DNA of 64,000 nucleotides from Oreocharis arfaki (Eukaryota; Chordata; Aves; Passeriformes; Paramythiidae): contig VZRR01007718.1 of assembly GCA_013398015.1 (NCBI GenBank), forward strand, positions 210,606-274,605, in the 5' to 3' direction. The notes under the pieces are model-generated. The model was not told where the DNA came from and searched no databases. It saw only the letters and a program-made list of their open reading frames with translations. The position numbers and the translations under genes were made by a program. Shown in pieces: positions 61,692 through 64,000 of the stretch (positions are counted from its first letter, which is position 1; the number at the start of each line of letters is the position of its first letter).

Positions 61692-64000
61692 TTGCCCAAT
61701 AGATCTCCAGTAATTATCAATGAGGTAGAAATTACCCTTGTCTTCCACTGGTACATGCAACACTTATTTTATAAAGTTCATTTTGACCTAAACCCCCAAA
61801 TAACAGCTACTGTTACAGAAAAGAGCAAATCATGTATGTCAATTCCTCATGTAGCATGGCAATATCTTTATTTTCAGTAAGACTGTGTAATTCTATTAAA
61901 TGTCTGAATTTTCAAAAATGTCATGGCTTAACTGTAGAAAGTAATATCTCACTTATTTGAATGAAGAGCAATACTCATTGCTAAATGAATACCACAGAAT
62001 AGCATAAAGAGTTTAATGAAATAAATACACAAGTCAAGTGGGTGGGTTAGTAGACAAATGCTTTTTAAATCAATGGAGAATTTACTACCATATTTTGCAG
62101 GTGTGACATGAGATGAATTTTAAGGCAGAACTGACAGTGTTGCTGCTTTGTAATATTTATTTTGCACTCCTGAAGATCAGTACTACCAGTGAGAAGCATT
62201 TGAAGATACTTGATACATTATGAAGAAGGGCAAGTGGAATTTCACAAATCCTTTTTTTCCCAAAAAAATGCTGCATATGCATTTCAAGAAATGCCACAGA
62301 AAGTTTATACGTAGATACAAGACCACAATATTTGAAGGATTTTAGATTTTAATCCAGGTGTTAGTGCAGGTCCAAAAAGAGACAAAAATATGTGCTCTCA
62401 TTCACATGTGATTTAAGTGCTAACAGTGTTTCCATAATCCATAGAAATAAATTATTAATTTTAACACGTAAGATCCTTTTTGCTCTTGCCCAAAGTCTGG
62501 TATATTCATCTAGTAGTCTTCAAGGTAAGTATTCTACTTTTCTTTACCCCAAAAATGCACGTGTACTGGCTTAATATATTATTGCTTGTTGATAAGATGC
62601 ATGATTTTGTGAAGGTGCTTTTGTGAACTTTTGAATCTGCTGACACGATCCAGAAAGACCAAGTCAATACTGTCCTTTGCATCCTCTCTTGCTGACCATA
62701 AAGGACATAAAATGCAGTAAATTGCTATGGTATTTTATCATGAAACTGAAATATTATCATCTTCAGAAAGAAGTACAGATAGAAAGAAAATAGTAACACA
62801 CGCTTTTTGTAAGCTTAAATTCACGTGAGAATATCTCCAAAAATTAATGCTGCAAAACTTCCACGAATTTGACTCTCATAGATATGTGGTGCAGCCCTAT
62901 TTATGTTCATCATCTCATTATATTGAAGCATAGGAATTAAACAGAGGAAAAATCATACACATGATTCTTAGTGGTTTTCTTGGTAAACCTTAGATCTTCT
63001 GCATATTCTCAGCTTTCCCATGGGACAGACGAAAACTGAAGAAACAATCACATAAACTAGAAAGAAAGTTTTGCTTTCTCCTTAACAGTTTCTCTATTTT
63101 TATTAGATATCAGAGTATTTGCAAAATTCAAGGGTTTGAGTTGCAGTCAGGATATCTTAAATTTACTATTTGAATAGTACAGAAAGAAATTGATAAGGAA
63201 TATATTTCTAGTTCCTTCAGAGAAATTTTTCCTAAAAAATCTGATAAACTACTAGCTGAACTATGCCTACTAAAATTCTTACTTGGTGATTTGTATTTAA
63301 AAATAAAATGCAGGCTTTCTGGCATACAACTTATTCCTGACAGTGTTCTCTTTTCTTTCTAAAGCAATGATAATCAAATTTTATTAACTATGTTTGCCAC
63401 AAAACTCTAAATCCCATTTTCCTTCTGTGTTGGATTTCTGCATATGACTGTATTAATTCAAATTTAAGCAGTTCTGTATTTATTTATTTATGTATATGCT
63501 TTCAAAAATTAAAGATAAATTATGCTCTTCAATGACCTATAAATGCAGCATCCAGATCTATGTCTCTGGCAGGACTACTCTTAGAGAATCAAAGCTGTAG
63601 TTAGATCAGATAAATTTATCTTGGCACAACACTGTGCAAGTTCATAAACTTAGGTGACTATGATCTGTAAGCAGTCAATTTCTCTTGACATTGAGAAAAA
63701 CTGCAAGAAGAAAAGTGCAAACAAAAAAAAGAGCCCACATAACTATAGCATTGACTGTCTTATTTTCAAGGTTACAGGAAGATCAAGATTTAAATTTCTA
63801 TTTGGAACCTCTGGGTCACAAATCATAAGGGAGGGCTCACGGTTAGAGACTGGGGCTCTCCTTATCCCTACAGCTGCCTGCAGAAGAAAATATAGAGTTG
63901 CTGCTTTGATTGCACACCTCAAAGAGGAAAGGGAAAAGCATGCAGGAGTGAAAAGAAGCTGTGCTGACAAAGAGGTGAAAAAGCTGGTGAGAAGAAACTC

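Larger units (their letters stand above)
57971..64000. other. Unannotated AT-rich stretch to the window end
   Basis: No gene or dispersed repeat is recognised. It contains A17 at 58690-58706, a perfect 23-base tandem duplication at 58749-58794 and a CTT microsatellite at 61655-61691. Open frames are all under 76 codons and show no recognisable domains. Confidence 0.55.

Noticed and set aside
1..64000. CRISPR arrays, tRNA or rRNA genes, operons
   Set aside because: No regularly spaced repeats, no recognisable tRNA or rRNA sequence and no bacterial-style gene organisation were seen. The CR1 content shows vertebrate DNA.

Overview
This window looks like a piece of a bird genome, or possibly another sauropsid. 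It is AT-rich and CpG-poor, and its only recognisable dispersed repeats are 5'-truncated CR1 LINE copies. These carry the characteristic CR1 3' end (an octamer like ATTCTRTG after a CCCTTCCAACC block). The species cannot be named from the sequence. I find no intact protein-coding gene. No open frame exceeds 158 codons, and none of the frames outside CR1 reads like a conserved protein. The window is best described as intergenic or deep intronic DNA.

Layout: 1-570 holds nothing recognisable. 571-1283 is a minus-strand CR1 with readable but broken ORF2 C-terminal sequence. 1284-4414 is plain AT-rich DNA. 4415-10537 is dominated by two near-identical direct duplications, each ending beside a single N: 4415-6441 equals 6634-8660 with the N at 6633, and 8481-9508 equals 9510-10537 with the N at 9509. 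These most likely are overlapping contig ends that were never merged, so about 3 kb here is probably counted twice. 10538-22626 is unannotated AT-rich sequence. 22627-23336 is a candidate solo LTR of an endogenous retrovirus (moderate to low confidence).

A plus-strand CR1 lies at 25128-25987. It keeps reverse-transcriptase motif A but has an internal deletion. A short degenerate C2H2 zinc-finger-like stretch sits near 31850-31918. A third single-N gap, inside a CA run, is at 34420. Further CR1 fragments are at 41555-41741 (+), 43780-44062 (+), 46315-46695 (-) and 57694-57970 (-). The last one lacks its 3' end and abuts an unidentified GC-rich block at 57378-57690. A CpG-richer block of unknown origin lies at 52880-53225. 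The remainder is AT-rich DNA with homopolymer runs, a CTT microsatellite and small tandem duplications.

There is no gene set that works together. No operon, CRISPR array, tRNA, rRNA or complete mobile element was found, and I see no convincing new biological system. The most useful observations are the gap-flanking duplications, the CpG-rich block, the CR1/GC-rich junction, and a few clusters of homeodomain- or TEAD-like motifs that might be conserved non-coding elements.
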